A stretch of DNA of 64,000 nt from Mycolicibacterium poriferae. GTDB taxonomy: Bacteria; Actinomycetota; Actinomycetes; Mycobacteriales; Mycobacteriaceae. Numbering within the stretch: the first letter of the stretch is position 1; each line of letters opens with the position of its first letter. The DNA lies in the NCBI RefSeq assembly GCF_010728325.1, contig NZ_AP022570.1, positions 1,922,001 to 1,986,000 on the forward strand, written 5' to 3'. Made by a program: the position numbers and the translations under genes. Shown piece by piece: positions 63,339 to 64,000 of the stretch. The notes beneath the pieces are model-generated. The model made no database searches. It was not told where the DNA came from and worked only from the letters and a program-made list of their open reading frames with translations.

Positions 63339-64000
63339 CCACCCACACCGCTGTGCCCGCCCAACAGGATGGCGGCGCAACGATTCTCGAGATCGCGCAG
63401 CAGCCTGACGCGTGGCGTGAGGTCGCGGGCCGATCCGACGAGCAGGCGGCGGCGTTTCTCGCCGATGTCCTGGCGCGGCCGGACCTGCGTGTCATCCTGA
63501 CCGGGGCCGGCAGCTCCGCATTCGCGGGTGACATCGCCGCGCCGGCGCTGCGGCGCCACCTGAACCGCCGGGTGGAATCCGTCGCGACCACCGACATCGT
63601 CGCCGGCCCGCTGGACCACCTGGAGCCGGGCACCCCGACGCTGCTGGTGTCATTCGCCCGCTCCGGCAACAGCCCCGAGAGCCTGGCCACCACGGCACTG
63701 GCCGACCAGCTCGTCGACCAGGTGTGGCATCTGGTGCTGACCTGCGATCGGGACGGCAAGCTGGGCCGCGCGCATCTCGACCGCGACGACTCGCTGGTGG
63801 TCTACATGCCCGAGCGGACCAACGACTCCGGGTTCGCGATGACCTCGAGCCTGACCTCGATGCTGCTGAGCTGTCTGACACTGCTGGGCGGCGCCCGGGA
63901 TACCGAAGCGTTGGCCCGCGGCGCCGAGCACGTCATCGGTCTGCAGGACGACATCCGCGTGCTGGCGCAGGCCGGCAAGCAGCGCTTCGTGTATCTGGGC
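63335..64000 (+). CDS. agaS: AgaS-like sugar isomerase/deaminase, SIS domain, partial
   Basis: 222 codons from ATG 63335 (AAGGAG upstream); the C-terminal SIS domain continues outside. LTGAGSSAFAGDIAAPALRR and LLVSFARSGNSPESLATTAL form the first SIS domain. PERTNDSGFAMTSSLTSMLL is the AgaS-family signature. AgaS converts galactosamine-6-phosphate to tagatose-6-phosphate. With GatY/GatZ-like genes and a DeoR repressor this is an amino-galactose type route. No kinase or transporter is visible in the window. Confidence 0.88.
   Translation, partial: MTTHTAVPAQQDGGATILEIAQQPDAWREVAGRSDEQAAAFLADVLARPDLRVILTGAGSSAFAGDIAAPALRRHLNRRVESVATTDIVAGPLDHLEPGTPTLLVSFARSGNSPESLATTALADQLVDQVWHLVLTCDRDGKLGRAHLDRDDSLVVYMPERTNDSGFAMTSSLTSMLLSCLTLLGGARDTEALARGAEHVIGLQDDIRVLAQAGKQRFVYLG

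Overview
The window is high-GC actinobacterial DNA that reads as a fast-growing mycobacterium (Mycolicibacterium type). The evidence is gene order and families. From about 11.3 kb to 56.3 kb the genes follow, with insertions, the M. tuberculosis series Rv3304-lpdA-glpD2-Rv3300c ... nei-lhr-TetR ... pcd-lrpA ... lat-Rv3289c-rsbW(usfX)-sigF ... accA3. An MmpL transporter, an Mtb12-like secreted antigen, a haemophore-fold protein and a PE-PPE-domain hydrolase are also typical of mycobacteria. Synteny statements rest on recall of the M. tuberculosis map, not on an alignment. No tRNA, rRNA or CRISPR array was seen.

Layout. 0-9.2 kb: a TauE/SafE permease (cut by the window edge), a ROK-type regulator, a GreA-like factor, a DadA-type amino-acid dehydrogenase with its PucR-type regulator, and a TetR/MmpL divergent pair. 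9.3-11.25 kb: a decayed IS1182-like element with recognisable terminal inverted repeats. 11.3-19.3 kb: gamma-glutamylcyclotransferase, lpdA, a secreted hydrolase with a long acidic leader, glpD, an RluA-type pseudouridine synthase, a polyproline secreted protein and an SDR. 19.4-23.2 kb: crotonase, a TetR regulator and a ferredoxin-reductase/acyl desaturase pair (Rv3230c/desA3 type) with a near-perfect palindrome at the divergent start. 23.3-27 kb: Mtb12-like antigen, a phospholipase D-family enzyme with a broken repeat tail, and a PE-PPE-domain hydrolase. 27.4-34 kb: nei and lhr (translationally coupled), two small secreted proteins and a TetR gene. 34.2-39.1 kb: a stand-alone P450 resembling the P450-BM3 haem domain, an AhpD-like protein, an SDR, pcd and lrpA.

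39.1-46.6 kb is the most unusual segment. It is a five-gene minus-strand operon, feoA-feoB-nfu-like-P-type ATPase-small membrane protein, with every junction overlapping or abutting. It sits between lrpA and lat, which are neighbours in M. tuberculosis. A DtxR/IdeR-like box lies upstream of feoA. The ATPase carries an N-terminal second copy of the P-type core whose catalytic motifs are destroyed. The grouping suggests Fe(II) uptake tied to Fe-S handling and a second cation pump.

46.7-54 kb: lat, a membrane-anchored Mrr-like nuclease, small membrane proteins, CsbD, the rsbW-sigF stress sigma module with a convergent STAS protein lacking the usual phospho-serine, a MobA-like nucleotidyltransferase and a short secreted peptide. 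54.5-60.2 kb: accA3, a GGDEF protein and an EAL-DICT protein diverging from each other (a local c-di-GMP pair), two very small genes and a CBS-BON protein. 60.2-64 kb: a DeoR repressor diverging from a tagatose/amino-sugar type aldolase operon (GatY-like, GatZ-like, AgaS, the last cut by the window end).

Hairpins fit most operon ends, and a dispersed repeat of about 32 bp occurs at least four times between or at the ends of genes.
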